Below, in pieces: positions 17,309-28,358 of a stretch of DNA of 64,000 bases. Within the stretch, counting starts at the first letter, position 1. Each line of letters begins with the position of its first letter. This stretch comes from CAWIUB01 sp963839175 (lineage in GTDB: Bacteria; Actinomycetota; Actinomycetes; Mycobacteriales; Jatrophihabitantaceae): assembly GCA_963839175.1 (NCBI GenBank), contig CAWIUB010000037.1, positions 3,426-67,425 on the forward strand, in the 5' to 3' direction. The notes beneath the pieces were generated by a model. The model had not been told where the DNA came from and ran no database searches. It saw only the letters and a list, made by a program, of their open reading frames with translations. Position numbers and translations under genes: made by a program.

Positions 17309-17958
17309 ATGGATACGTTCAGCAGAACGCACGGCGAGCGGCGTTCCCGCTCCGCAGGTCGCGGGCGAGGCTTCGAGCCCGGCGAGCACGGCCACCGGGG
17401 ACACCGACACGGCTTCGGTCGCGGACGTGGCTTCGGCCGGCCCGGTGGTTGGCAACAGGCCGATCTGCCGCCCGCTGACGACGCGGCGGCCTGGCTTGCC
17501 GGCCGGCTGCCAGAGGGCTGGTTCACCGGCGACCCTAGCGTGACCGTCGATCGCGAGGAGATCACCGTTACCGGTGAGCTGCCGGCGCCCGCCTCGGGCG
17601 ACGAGGCCACCGCGGAGGGGCGGATCAGCCGCTTCCGTGAGGAGACCCGCGGGCAGCGGATGCAGATCGCGGACGAGGCCGAGGCCCGCTACGGGCGCAA
17701 GGTTGCCTGGGGCGCCTCGATCGGCGACACCCGGGTGATCTTCACCCACCTGTCGGTGCCGGTCATGACCCGGCTGCGGCAGCAGGAACGTCAGGTGCTC
17801 GACACGTTGGTCGACGCGGGCGTAGCCCGCTCGCGCTCAGAGGCGCTGAGCTGGTGCGTCAAGCTGGTCGGCGAGCACACCGACGAGTGGCTGGCCAGCC
17901 TGCGCAATGCGATGGGCGAGGTCGACAAGCTGCGGGCGGAGGGCCCCGGGGTCGGCGA

Positions 17959-17962
<4 letters not shown>
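17309..17962 (+). CDS. actinobacterial protein with Arg/Gly/His-rich N-terminus
   Basis: A 217-residue protein. Residues 8-45 are Arg, Gly, His rich (GHRGHRHGFGRGRGFG); the middle has VTVDREEITVTGELP; the C-terminus contains LSVPVMTRLRQQERQVLDTL and VARSRSEALSWCVKLVGEHTDEWLA, which looks like a ribbon-helix-helix-type or related helical domain common in actinobacteria. I do not know its function. The RG-rich part may bind nucleic acid. Confidence 0.6.
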
Positions 17963-19935
<1,973 letters not shown>

Positions 19936-20064
19936 GTGGCCAACGCTAGCCCGGCAGCCGACGTGCCGAACCTTCGATCTGTCGTCAGTCCCCGGAACGG
20001 GGCCATGACTATCGAGGCCAACGTGTCGTCCACCAGTCGCCGCGCGAGCGTATGTCTATGCCTC

Positions 20065-20070
20065 TATTGT
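20065..20070 (+). promoter_or_regulatory. putative -10 of a leaderless transcript
   Basis: TATTGT six bases before the ATG at 20077. No ribosome site is visible, which fits a leaderless mRNA. Confidence 0.35.
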
Positions 20071-20076
20071 GTGCGC

Positions 20077-20772
20077 ATGTCATCGCCTCGGTCGCGCGCC
20101 AGGAGAGCCGCGCTGATCCCGCTGTCAATCCCAGTCGCCATCTTCTGTACTGCGCAGTTGCTGGTGGCATGCTCATCAGGAGGGACTTCCAAGACTGCTG
20201 CAGAGTCAACCGGCGCGAGCGCGTCGCTCGTCGCCAATCCCGCAGGCTCACTGACATCAACTGACTCCAGCCAAAGCAGCGTGATTGACCAATCCACGGA
20301 TTCCGGCAACACGGAGTCCTCCAGTGCGCCAGCCGTCCTCCGCAGTGGGGACACGGGTCGACCTCTTACCCTTTCGGACGTATTCAAATCAACCGACGGT
20401 TGGCGGGACGATAGGTTTGACATTGCGAACCGCTCGAGCCTTTCCGGTATAGGCACGGAGGTCACGGCCTGCTATCAGGATGGGGCGGCAACCTTGGAGT
20501 TACGGCTAGCCGGAGAGTTCAACCGCCTAAGGATGAATATCGGTCAAGCAAATACGTCGGGTAGTTCAGACCAAACGTTAATTGCAGAGGTCGTCTCGAA
20601 CGGAAAGCAGATCGATAGTCGCCACATACCCTTCAACACCATTCAGCCTTTCGACGAGGTCGTGTCGGGAGCAAACGCGCTAATCATCCGCGTGTATTTG
20701 GACCAGACGGAGTGTAGTAAGTCTTCCACGCCTAGCGTCATCGCGGTCGTACAGGGGTTAGTCGTGTCCTAA
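20077..20772 (+). CDS. lipoprotein of unknown function with beta-sandwich-like C-terminus
   Basis: A 231-residue protein. Twin-arginine-free signal peptide (residues 1-30, LIPLSIPVAIFCTAQ) ends in a lipobox LLVACSS, so it should be lipid-anchored outside the membrane. A Ser/Thr-rich linker (32-85) precedes a domain beginning LSDVFKSTDGWRDDRFDI with GTEVTACYQDG, ATLELRLAGEFNRLRMNIGQ and ALIIRVYLDQTEC, resembling a carbohydrate-binding-module-like (NPCBM) jelly roll; two cysteines may pair. GC content is well below neighbours. The stop shares a base with the next start (TAATG). Confidence 0.7.
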   Translation: MSSPRSRARRAALIPLSIPVAIFCTAQLLVACSSGGTSKTAAESTGASASLVANPAGSLTSTDSSQSSVIDQSTDSGNTESSSAPAVLRSGDTGRPLTLSDVFKSTDGWRDDRFDIANRSSLSGIGTEVTACYQDGAATLELRLAGEFNRLRMNIGQANTSGSSDQTLIAEVVSNGKQIDSRHIPFNTIQPFDEVVSGANALIIRVYLDQTECSKSSTPSVIAVVQGLVVS

Positions 20773-21602
20773 TGACACATGCCAGCGCGCCTCAGGGTCA
20801 CAAGGAACCTGCACGGCCACCGATCCACGAACGGTCAAGGTTCAAGTCGGCTGGGCTGATCGTTGGTATCGTGGCTGGAGTGGTTTCTCTCCTCGGTGGC
20901 GTACTCGCGATCGTGTGGCACTACTCCTCCACGGGAAACACGTCGCCGGCCAGTGAATCGACAGGTGGCGTATTGGCAAGCAGGACACTTGGCAGTCGAT
21001 CCGGCAGCGAAGTGAGCCCCGTGTCGATCGGTGCATGCCTCTCTGGTAGTGGCATCGCAGTGCCATGCGACGCAGTGCACCGATTCGAGGTCGCCTCCGA
21101 GGCAGGCTCACCGTGCATGAACTCTGCGCTCATTTCCTACCTGGGGGGTGATCCGGCGCTTGACGTCATCTTAGTCAACGCGGAGACACATGTCGTCGGT
21201 CCTAATGCCTCGGCATGCGTCTTGTCGTCAGTCGACAACCACGATCGGACCGGGTCCGTCAAGGACGTCCTCACGACGCCGGACGGTGATCAGTGGAGGC
21301 GTTGCATCGACGATCGGTTACAAAGGAAAGACGTGCCGTGCAGTGTTCCGCACACCGGCGAGTACGTGGGCTTCTCCGCAGGCTCCGCTCCAAACGTAGC
21401 CGCCTGTGAGATCGCCGCTGAGAAGTACATGGCTACAACGATGCCCCAAGTGTCCGGGCAACTGGATATCTCCGCACTTCGGACGGTGAACGTCAACGAT
21501 GACTTACCGCGATGCCTTATTAGCGTTCGAGGCGACAACGTGTTGACAAGTTCACTCCGAAGAATCGGCGCAAAGGCACTTCCCCTTGAGGCTTCCAATT
21601 AG
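20772..21602 (+). CDS. membrane-anchored protein with septum-formation-like cysteine repeats
   Basis: A 276-residue protein with a cytoplasmic tail, one membrane helix (about 28-50, AGLIVGIVAGVVSLLGGVLAIVW) and an extracellular part with two similar blocks: IGACLSGSGIAVPCDAVHRFEV and CIDDRLQRKDVPCSVPHTGEYVG. The C-x(8)-PC-xxxH pattern is that of the actinobacterial septum-formation domain. It is translated with the preceding lipoprotein, is low in GC and ends inside a 25-bp tandem duplication. The pair looks acquired; role unknown, possibly cell envelope. Confidence 0.6.
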   Translation: MTHASAPQGHKEPARPPIHERSRFKSAGLIVGIVAGVVSLLGGVLAIVWHYSSTGNTSPASESTGGVLASRTLGSRSGSEVSPVSIGACLSGSGIAVPCDAVHRFEVASEAGSPCMNSALISYLGGDPALDVILVNAETHVVGPNASACVLSSVDNHDRTGSVKDVLTTPDGDQWRRCIDDRLQRKDVPCSVPHTGEYVGFSAGSAPNVAACEIAAEKYMATTMPQVSGQLDISALRTVNVNDDLPRCLISVRGDNVLTSSLRRIGAKALPLEASN

Positions 21603-21638
21603 CGGTCGATGTCAGGCTTCCAATTAGCGGTCGATGTC
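21589..21638. repeat. 25-bp tandem duplication across a stop codon
   Basis: Two exact copies (21589-21613 and 21614-21638), beginning AGGCTTCCAATTAGCGG. The first copy contains the last codons and stop of the membrane protein gene, the second repeats them just downstream. Confidence 0.9.
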
Positions 21639-21733
21639 GCGCCGGCTTCCCCCTCCTTCTCGGCGGATCCACGATCCAGCGTGCCGATTCGTCCACCGTC
21701 GGACAGGAGGGCGGTGGCCCGCGCATCTGGCAG

Positions 21734-21742
21734 GGTGATTGC
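21734..21742. repeat. 9-bp target-site duplication, left copy
   Basis: GGTGATTGC directly left of the ISAs1-family element; the identical 9 bases recur at 23093-23101 directly right of it. Confidence 0.9.
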
Positions 21743-23092
21743 CAGGGCCTCGGCAAAGTTGATCTGGTCGTTATCTGAGTCGTGTTGATCCCGGCTTATA
21801 GCAGCAGGGGTAGCACTCGGCTGGGATGTCGTGCGACTCGGCGGGTGGCGGCGGCGATGTTGGTGGCGCCGTGACGGCGGTGGATGCTGATGGCCAGGTT
21901 GCGCAAGACTGCCATCACGGCGGGGCCGTGGCCGACGCGGATCTGAGACAGGTCCTCGGCGAAGGTGACGTCACGGATCCAGTGCAGCCTGTTCTCGATG
22001 CTCCAGTGCCCGCGGATGATGTCGGCTAGTTCGTCGGGCCGGATCTGGTCCTGGTCGAGGTCGGTGATCGCGTAGACGATCTCGCTGTGCCATCGGCGTG
22101 CGGTCAGCGGGCGGCGGCGGCGGGTGATCTGGATCGCGAGGCGGGCGTGCGGGAAGCCGATCCCGACGCCGACTGCGGTGATCTTGACGGTGCGGGACTC
22201 GACCCGCCCGTGGCCCTTGCCTGCGGTGAGGTCCACGGCCGGGATGTCACGCCAGGGCAGGGTCTCGAGCTGCTGATACAGGCTGGGCTGGTTGCCCTTC
22301 ACGATGAACACGTAGTGCGCGCCACGCCCGTGCAGGTACTCGGCGTGCTCGCGCTGGGTGTGCATCGCATCCGCGGTCACGACCGCTGCGGTGATGTCGA
22401 CACTGTCCAGCAACGGCGCGAACGCGGTGATCTCGTTGGTCTTCCCGTCCACCACGCACTGCCCGAGCACCGTCCCGTCACCGTGCTCGAGGGCGGCGAG
22501 CAGGTGCACCGCCCGCCCCTCACCGGTGCGCGCACCACGGGCGGTCTTGCCGTCCACCGCGATCGCCCGCCACCTCGGGCCAGGCTCGGCGACCGTGGCA
22601 GCAAGCCAACCCGACACCGCCCGGTCCAGGATGGCGGGATCGACCCGCTGAAGCGTGCGGCGGATCGCGCTCTCGCTCGGCGCCACCCGCCCGATACCGA
22701 GCCGGACCCGGACCGCCGGGCTGAGCTCACGGGCCCACTCGGAGATCGCGGTGAACGAGCGAGCCCCCGCCAGCACCGCGCACACCCCGATCCCCAAGAT
22801 CACCGCGAGCCGGTGGCGAACCCCGCGCCGGGCCCGCGGATCGACAACGCCGGACAGTGCCATCAGCAGATCCGCCGGGACATCACCAGCACCCAGGACA
22901 CGCTGAACGGGCTGGCCAACAACGGACGGGATCAGCGAAGATACACACGCAGGCACGGCACACGCTCCGGTCATCACGATGGCGTCGAGAACCTTCATGA
23001 TCACCAGCGCGCGCCGTGCCGCACCGCTTCTACACCCTCACCGGCGTGTCACCCCACGACACGCCCAAGATCACGACTTTGCCGAGGCCCTG
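21743..23092. mobile_element. ISAs1-family insertion sequence
   Basis: A 1350-bp element with perfect 17-bp terminal inverted repeats CAGGGCCTCGGCAAAGT (21743-21759 and complement 23076-23092), flanked by 9-bp direct repeats and carrying one transposase gene on the minus strand. Ends, duplication length and transposase agree with the ISAs1 family. It is structurally intact. Confidence 0.95.
21796..23004 (-). CDS. ISAs1-family transposase
   Basis: A 402-residue DDE transposase. N-terminal domain with DPRARRGVRHRLAVILGIGVCAVLAGARSF; catalytic parts IAVDGKTARGAR (first Asp), VVTADAMHTQREHAEYL (second Asp, with H-x-Q) and RGHWSIENRLHWIRDVTFAED (Glu), the usual ISAs1 signature. The frame is complete. 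Start at the ATG at 23004 or one codon pair later. Confidence 0.95.
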   Translation of the reverse strand: MIMKVLDAIVMTGACAVPACVSSLIPSVVGQPVQRVLGAGDVPADLLMALSGVVDPRARRGVRHRLAVILGIGVCAVLAGARSFTAISEWARELSPAVRVRLGIGRVAPSESAIRRTLQRVDPAILDRAVSGWLAATVAEPGPRWRAIAVDGKTARGARTGEGRAVHLLAALEHGDGTVLGQCVVDGKTNEITAFAPLLDSVDITAAVVTADAMHTQREHAEYLHGRGAHYVFIVKGNQPSLYQQLETLPWRDIPAVDLTAGKGHGRVESRTVKITAVGVGIGFPHARLAIQITRRRRPLTARRWHSEIVYAITDLDQDQIRPDELADIIRGHWSIENRLHWIRDVTFAEDLSQIRVGHGPAVMAVLRNLAISIHRRHGATNIAAATRRVARHPSRVLPLLL

Positions 23093-23370
23093 GGTGATTG
23101 CACGGCGCCGGACGGCGATTACGACGTGCTGCTGTTCGGGGCAACCGGGTTCACTGGCCTGTTGGCCGCCGAATACCTGGCCCGTCATGCGCCGCGCGGC
23201 TGCCGCTGGGCGCTGGCCGGGCGGGACCGTCCGAGGCTGGACGTGCTGCGGGGAAGACTCGCGGTCATCGATCCGCGCTGTGCCGAGCTGCCGATCGTGA
23301 TCGCCGACGCGGCCGGCCGCGACGGGGTGCCCGACCTCGCGCAGTCGACCCGCGTCGTGATCACCGCCGT

Positions 23371-23375
23371 GGGCC
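23371..23375. repeat. 5-bp target-site duplication, left copy
   Basis: GGGCC at 23371-23375 and again at 25774-25778, on either side of the second IS. Removing one copy restores the frame V-G-P-Y-V-T-Y-G in the interrupted gene. Confidence 0.85.
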
Positions 23376-25773
23376 CAGAACTCCTGACATGAAGGTTCGA
23401 TCATGAAGTGTTGGGCTGCTGTTTGATGCCGTAGACGATCTTGAGGGGGGTGTCGGGGTAGGTGGTTTCGGTGGCGGTGAGCTGCTGGCAGAGGGCGTGC
23501 AGGGCGCGGCTGCGTCGTGGTGCGGTGGCGGGGTCGAGGGTGACGTGGAGGGTGTCGCCGGTGATGTGCAGGTCGCCGGAGAGGGTCATGGCTTCGCGGA
23601 GCAGGGCGCGGGCTTCGTCTTCGGCTCGGGCGTAGTGCGGGCGGAGCATCCGCATGAGGGTGGTTTCGGCGTTGTAGGCGGTGATGCGGATGGCGTGGGT
23701 GATCAGTTTGCGTTGCTCGTCGAGCAGCCGGGCGTCGGGGCGGACTTGGCGCAGCGGGAGGTGGCTGGGGGTGATCCGTGAGCCTGCTGCGGCCTGGTCG
23801 AGCTTGTCGCGGGCGGCCGAGAGTGCCCGGTCGGCGGCGGGGTCGACGGTGGCGGTGCCGCCGCTGCCGGGGCGGCGGGCCCGTTGCACGGCGTCGTCGA
23901 TGGCGGCGGCGATGCCGTTCTCGGCGGCGGCTAGGTTGGCGCGGGCGGCCTGGACGGCGGCTTTCGCCTGGTGTTTGGCGGGGTTGGGTACGGGCGGTCG
24001 GGGTCGTCGGGGGTGTCGGCGTAGCTGTCCAGGGCGTCGAGGGCGAAGTGCGCCCGGGCGTATTTGAAGTAGTTCTCTTGCCGCCACCGGGCCGACAGCC
24101 GCCAGCACAGTTCGGCGGCGGGCAGGTCGGTGCGGGAGGTGAGCACCGGGATCTGCGCGCCGTCGGCGGCTTTGCGGTGGATCTGGCGCAGGGTGACGGC
24201 GCGGCTGTCGGGCAGCGGCAGGTCGACGGTGGTCTGGGCGAGCTGGTAGGTGCGCGGGTCGCCGTCGGGGTCGGTGAAGGTGTGTTCGGTGAACGCGTCG
24301 TCGCCGAGCCGGTCGAAGGGTGCCTTGCGGTAGGTGAGCACGTCCATGCCGGCGGCCAGGATCTTCGCGAACGTGTCCGGGGACCAGCCACCGCGGTCGA
24401 AGATCACCGTGGCGCGGCGGTCCGGACCGAGCAGGGTACGCAGGTCGGGCAGCAGCCGCACCAGTTCGGCGGCGAGGCTGGCCGCGGGTGGGGCGGTGAC
24501 CACGAGCACCGGGTCGGCGTCGGCGTCGGCGATCCAGGTCTCGTTGGTGGCGTGCCCGGCCAGGTGCATCCGGGCGATGTGGGTCTTGGGCAGGTCCCGG
24601 GTGCCCGAGTACACGCGCACGTGCCCGTCGACGTGGAGGAACCCCAGCGCCTGCGGCCGGGCGGCGGCGTGCGCTTTCGCGAGTGCGGACTGCAGCTGCG
24701 CGCCGCGGCCGTGCCCGGCGAGCTCGATCAGTTTGCGGCGCAGCGTCTTGACCTCCGGTGCCCGGTCCAGCCCGAGCAACCGGCCCAGGTCGGCCGGGCG
24801 GATGCGGGTCGCGCCCTCGGCGCGCGGGTCGCGCAGCAGGGCCAAGAACAGCAGCATCAGCAGCGTCGCCCGCAGCCCGTAGAACCCGTTGCGTAGCCGC
24901 CCGTAGGTCGCCTCGAACGCCTCGACCAGCCCGGTGACCGCGAGCGCGGGCAGGATCAGCAGCAGCCCGGCCAGCGGCAGGTGCGCCCCCTCGGTGAACA
25001 CCGGCGGCGCCTCGGGCAGCAGGCCGGTGCGGGCCAGCTCCCGCTCCGCGGTGCGCGGGCGCGGCATCGGCAGCACCGGCAACGCCGGCCCGCCCTCGAC
25101 GTTGCCGCCGGCAGCGCCCGCCTCGCCGCCGCATGCCGTGGCCGCGTCGGCGGTGACCGTCTGGCGGGCTTCCCAGCCGGCGCTGCCCCTGCGGCGGCCC
25201 AACGCCACCCGCACCGTCGCCGTGCTCACCCCGCTGCGGGCGGCGATCGCGGCCAGGCTCAGGCCCTGCCCGTCCAGGTCACGGATCCAGGCCGCGACCT
25301 GCTCGGTGAGCTTCGACGGGCCTTTCGGGCCGGTCTTGGCCGGGATCAACCCGGCCACCCCGGCGCTGTCGTACCCGCTCGTCCACCGCCACAGCGTCAC
25401 GATGCCGACCCCGAACGCCCGGGCGACCGCGGCCGCGGTCGCGATCTTCGTGCTCACCAGCTGGACCGCGGCCAGCCGCCGCCCGACCTCGTCACCGGCC
25501 GCGAACACGAACGTGACCAGGCCCGACACGTACACGACCCCGCCCTGCGGCCCCTCCACAAGCCCGGCCACAGGGCCGATCGGCACCGCATCGGCGGGCA
25601 GCAGCGGCAGCACCGGCTGGCTCACCCGACCCACCCTGCCACCCCCGAAATCCGCTCCAACCTTTCCGGAAATGATCCCACGAAACGAGCTGCGGTCACC
25701 CCACCGACACGCCAACAGCCCAACATTCACAACCGAAAGGTGGCGGCCAGCCACCTACATGTCAGGAGTTCTG
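23376..25773. mobile_element. second insertion sequence, family not assigned
   Basis: A 2398-bp element bounded by inverted repeats CAGAACTCCTGACATG (23376-23391 and complement 25758-25773), nearly continuing to AGGT, with 5-bp target duplications. It encodes one long transposase on the minus strand that is split by a one-base frame change. The length and the large transposase separate it from the common small IS families. Confidence 0.85.
23401..25625 (-). pseudogene. large DDE-type transposase with internal -1 frame change
   Basis: From the GTG at 25625: an N-terminal region with a helix-turn-helix (AVARAFGVGIVTLWRWTSGYD, then KLTEQVAAWIRDLDGQGLSLAAIAARSG), a central part (YGRLRNGFYGLRATLLMLLFLALLRDPRAEGATR) and catalytic-type segments GFLHVDGHVRVYSGTRDLPKTH, ATVIFDRGGWSPDTFAKIL and RWRQENYFKYARAHFALDALDSY. 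At about 23991-23994 the frame must shift by -1 to continue as VPNPAKHQAKAAVQAARANL to the stop at 23401. No canonical slippery heptamer is visible, so a lost base in a C run is likelier than programmed frameshifting. Confidence 0.75.
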
Positions 25774-26105
25774 GGGCCCGTACGTGACGTACGGCGAACA
25801 GCTGGTGGCCGCGCGCGCCGAGGCCGGCACCGACTACGCCGTCCGAGACCAAGCGCGCAGCGAGCTGGTCCCGGGTGCGATTCGTCGGGAAAGCCGCTGG
25901 CCACCCGCCGGTGATCACCGAGGTCGCGGGCGGGGACCCCTACCCGGAGTCGGCGAAGATGCTCGCCGAGTCGGCCCTGTGCCTTGCGTTCGACGCGCTT
26001 GCGCCGACGGCGGGGCAAGTGACGCCAGCGGTCGCGATGGGCGACGCGCTGATCGAGCGGCTGACCCGAGGCGGCATCGAGTTCAACGTCTCACCAGCTA
26101 ACGGG

Positions 26106-27125
26106 TCACTCCTCGTCGTCCTGCGCCTTCTTGGCCGCCTTGCGGGCCGCGCGGGCAGGCGGTGGCTTCGGGATCACAGTCTGCCCGATCATGACCTCGG
26201 CGAAGTCTGCGAGCGCCCCGTCGAGCTGCTGGGTGATCCGCAGCTCGGATTCGCGTTCGGCGCGCAGGACGGTACGCGACAATTCGTCGCGGTCGGGACG
26301 CTCACTCACCAATCCGCGCAGCTTGTCGATACCCTGCTCGATCGAACCGGAGAGCGCACCCGTATTGCTGCGCACGCTCTCCTCGACCGACTTGACCCGC
26401 CCGGACGTGCTGTCGATCCGCTCGGCCAGCTGTTCCAGCTTGCCGTTCAGCGTCTCGAGGCGCTCCGTCGGGTCGACAGACGGACGGCTGACCAGATCCT
26501 CGAGCCGTCCGTGCACTCGGCCGAGATCGTCGTTGAACCGCTGCTGCATCGAGTCGGTCAGCTCGTCGAAGCGGCGTTGGACGGAACCCGGGTCCAGCTG
26601 AGCAGGCAGCTCACTCACCGCGCCATGCACGCGGCCGACCGACGCGTCCAGCTCGTCCAAGCGGGCATGCAGGTGCTGCAGCCGGTCGTCGAGGCCGTCG
26701 AGGCGCCCGGCGACGCCCTCGAAGCGTCCGCTCACGCCCTCCAGTCGTGCGTCGAGCGCGTCGAGTGGACGGCCGATGCGGTCGGACAGCTCGCCGAGCT
26801 TGCCAACCATGTCGGCAAGTACCGCGTCCTGGCTGTCGATTCGCGCGAGTGCCTCGTCGAGGCGTTCGGTGATGACGCTGACCGCGGCGCGATCCGGCAG
26901 TTGGCCCAGCCGCTCCTGGATCGACGTGACGCCGTCGTGGGTCGCGCCGATGCGTCCGCGGCCGTCCTCGACGAAGCCTTCGATGGGACCGAGCCGTGAA
27001 CGCACTTCCTCGAGCATGTCGAGGAGCTGGCGCTGTTCGTCGGCACGCACGTCCGATGCGCGCGCCAACATCGCTCGCATCTTGTCGAAACCGATAGTGG
27101 GGGTGCTGACCTCGTCGTCGTCCAC
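26106..27125 (-). CDS. long coiled-coil protein
   Basis: A 339-residue soluble protein made almost wholly of heptad-rich helices (for example LDALDARLEGVSGRFEGVAGRLDGLDDRLQHL and LETLNGKLEQLAERIDSTSGRVKSVEES), with a Lys/Ala/Pro-rich C-terminus (KPPPARAARKAAKKAQDDEE). No catalytic motif. Similar uncharacterised coiled-coil proteins are common in actinobacteria; a scaffold role is a guess. ATG at 27125; the 236 bp upstream (27126-27362) hold no gene that I can support. Confidence 0.7.
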   Translation of the reverse strand: MDDDEVSTPTIGFDKMRAMLARASDVRADEQRQLLDMLEEVRSRLGPIEGFVEDGRGRIGATHDGVTSIQERLGQLPDRAAVSVITERLDEALARIDSQDAVLADMVGKLGELSDRIGRPLDALDARLEGVSGRFEGVAGRLDGLDDRLQHLHARLDELDASVGRVHGAVSELPAQLDPGSVQRRFDELTDSMQQRFNDDLGRVHGRLEDLVSRPSVDPTERLETLNGKLEQLAERIDSTSGRVKSVEESVRSNTGALSGSIEQGIDKLRGLVSERPDRDELSRTVLRAERESELRITQQLDGALADFAEVMIGQTVIPKPPPARAARKAAKKAQDDEE

Positions 27126-27362
27126 CGTGTTGCTACCTTCTGGCGTCGATCATGATCCGGGCGACCGCAGCTGTGGCCGGGCCGCCTGGCGGTTGTGGAG
27201 CGGGTATCGGCAGATCGGTCGCCGAATGGTCCCCCTCCAAGGCCACCTGCGCATGTCTCACGCCGTCGACGGCAAACGCTACTCATCTCGGTCGCCGACT
27301 CTCAACCCCCTTTGGTGACGATCGCGTTTCGACCGTGAGAAATGATCGTCCCCGGGTAGGCC

Positions 27363-28256
27363 CTAGCCGCGTTCGGGGCGCTCCGGCTCGGACTCTGCCG
27401 GCGGCAGCTGCGCGGTCTCGGCGGTCTCGGCGGTCTCGGCGGTCTCGGCGGTCTCGACATGCGGCAACTCGGCGGTCTGGGCCTCGCCAGCCACGGTCGG
27501 CTCGTCCGGACGGGCCAGGGTCGGTGCCCGCTCGGTTGCGTACTGCGCCAGTTCCGGATTCGCGGTCGAGGCCGAGTAAGGCTCCTGCGGTAGCTGGGCA
27601 GTGTCTCCCGGCCGGGCCACGGCGCCCTCAGCGGGCTGGCCGTACTCGGCACCCCACGGTGTAGCCGTCTCGGGCGACCAGGCGGGCTCTTCCACCGGCT
27701 GGGCTACCGGGGCCGCGGCTGGCGTGACGGCGCGCGCAGTGGCGCTGGCGATGATTGCGCTGACCAGGGCGACGACGAACCCGCTGATCACTCCGAAGAT
27801 GGCCACCTCGGACGACGGCCCGCTGGTCAGCGCGTTGGCCCATCGGCCGAGCCCGGCGTCATCGCGACCGCTCGGGAATAGGTCGGGGAACGCGATGAAT
27901 TGGCGCACTGCGCCGGCCAATAGGGCGGCGAGCGCCGTGACGCCCCAGACGCCCACGAACGTGCCGAGAAACGAGCGGCTGCTGCGCGCCGTCAAGGCGA
28001 GCACAAACAGGAACACCAAGATCACGAGCACGCCGACACCGATCAGCTGCCCGGCCCACAGCGCGTGATTCCCGCCTTGCGGGTTGAACCGCCACCCGAA
28101 CGTGGTCGCGCTGTGCGTGATTGCGTCGCCGACCTGCGACTTGGTGGTGTTCTCCAGAACGCGTTTGGTGACCCACTGGTTGCCGACCCCGGCCACGATG
28201 ACCAGTTCGAGGACAGCAGCCACCAGCGCGATGAGTGGACCTCTGAGCCGTCGCAT
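27363..28256 (-). CDS. four-helix membrane protein with acidic repeat tail
   Basis: About 297 residues: membrane helices near residues 4-26, 63-87, 97-118 and 151-175, with an outside loop between helices 1 and 2, then a long Pro/Ala/Glu-rich cytoplasmic or extracellular tail containing the TAE repeat (VETAETAETAETAETAQ). The ATG at 28256 gives a good first helix; a GTG at 28274 adds six residues. Function unknown. The tail is encoded by a 9-bp tandem repeat prone to length change. Confidence 0.65.
   Translation of the reverse strand: MRRLRGPLIALVAAVLELVIVAGVGNQWVTKRVLENTTKSQVGDAITHSATTFGWRFNPQGGNHALWAGQLIGVGVLVILVFLFVLALTARSSRSFLGTFVGVWGVTALAALLAGAVRQFIAFPDLFPSGRDDAGLGRWANALTSGPSSEVAIFGVISGFVVALVSAIIASATARAVTPAAAPVAQPVEEPAWSPETATPWGAEYGQPAEGAVARPGDTAQLPQEPYSASTANPELAQYATERAPTLARPDEPTVAGEAQTAELPHVETAETAETAETAETAQLPPAESEPERPERG
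27412..27456. repeat. 9-bp tandem repeat, five copies, in coding sequence
   Basis: GCGGTCTCG repeated five times exactly. It encodes the Thr-Ala-Glu repeat in the C-terminal tail of the membrane protein; gain or loss of units keeps the frame. Confidence 0.95.
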
Positions 28257-28345
28257 CTTGCTCAGGCTAGGCACCTCGACGCCGCACCGGAACTCACCGC
28301 GCCGTATGACATGCCACGAACCTGATCAGCGGCTGAGCGCGGTTC

Positions 28346-28351
28346 TAGACT
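28346..28351 (+). promoter_or_regulatory. putative -10 of a leaderless pepP transcript
   Basis: TAGACT seven bases before the ATG at 28359, with no ribosome site in between. Confidence 0.45.
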
Positions 28352-28358
28352 CCTGGGC

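Larger units (their letters stand above)
21714..26104 (+). pseudogene. trans-acting enoyl reductase/saccharopine dehydrogenase-like gene, broken by two IS and a deletion
   Basis: Remove both IS elements and one copy of each target duplication and a single frame appears: GTG at 21714, then DGDYDVLLFGATGFTGLLAAEYL (NAD(P)-binding G-A-T-G-F-T-G) to STRVVITAVG (to 23375), continuing PYVTYGEQLVAARAEAGTDY from 25774. At about 25840 it jumps, one frame later, to PSETKRAASWSRVRFVGK and EVAGGDPYPESAKMLAESALCLAFD, which is the family's C-terminus; roughly the central half is missing. The end (GGIEFNVSPAN) runs towards 26104 without a clean stop. Relatives act on polyketide-derived lipids in mycobacteria. 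The gene is dead. Confidence 0.85.

Noticed and set aside
23991..23994. Programmed -1 frameshift in the second IS
   Set aside because: No X XXY YYZ slippery heptamer or following stem is visible; a lost C in a short run explains it more simply, though not excluded.
23030..24391. A 453-codon minus-strand frame across both IS
   Set aside because: Low-complexity Pro/Arg composition, runs through IS ends and covers unrelated parts.
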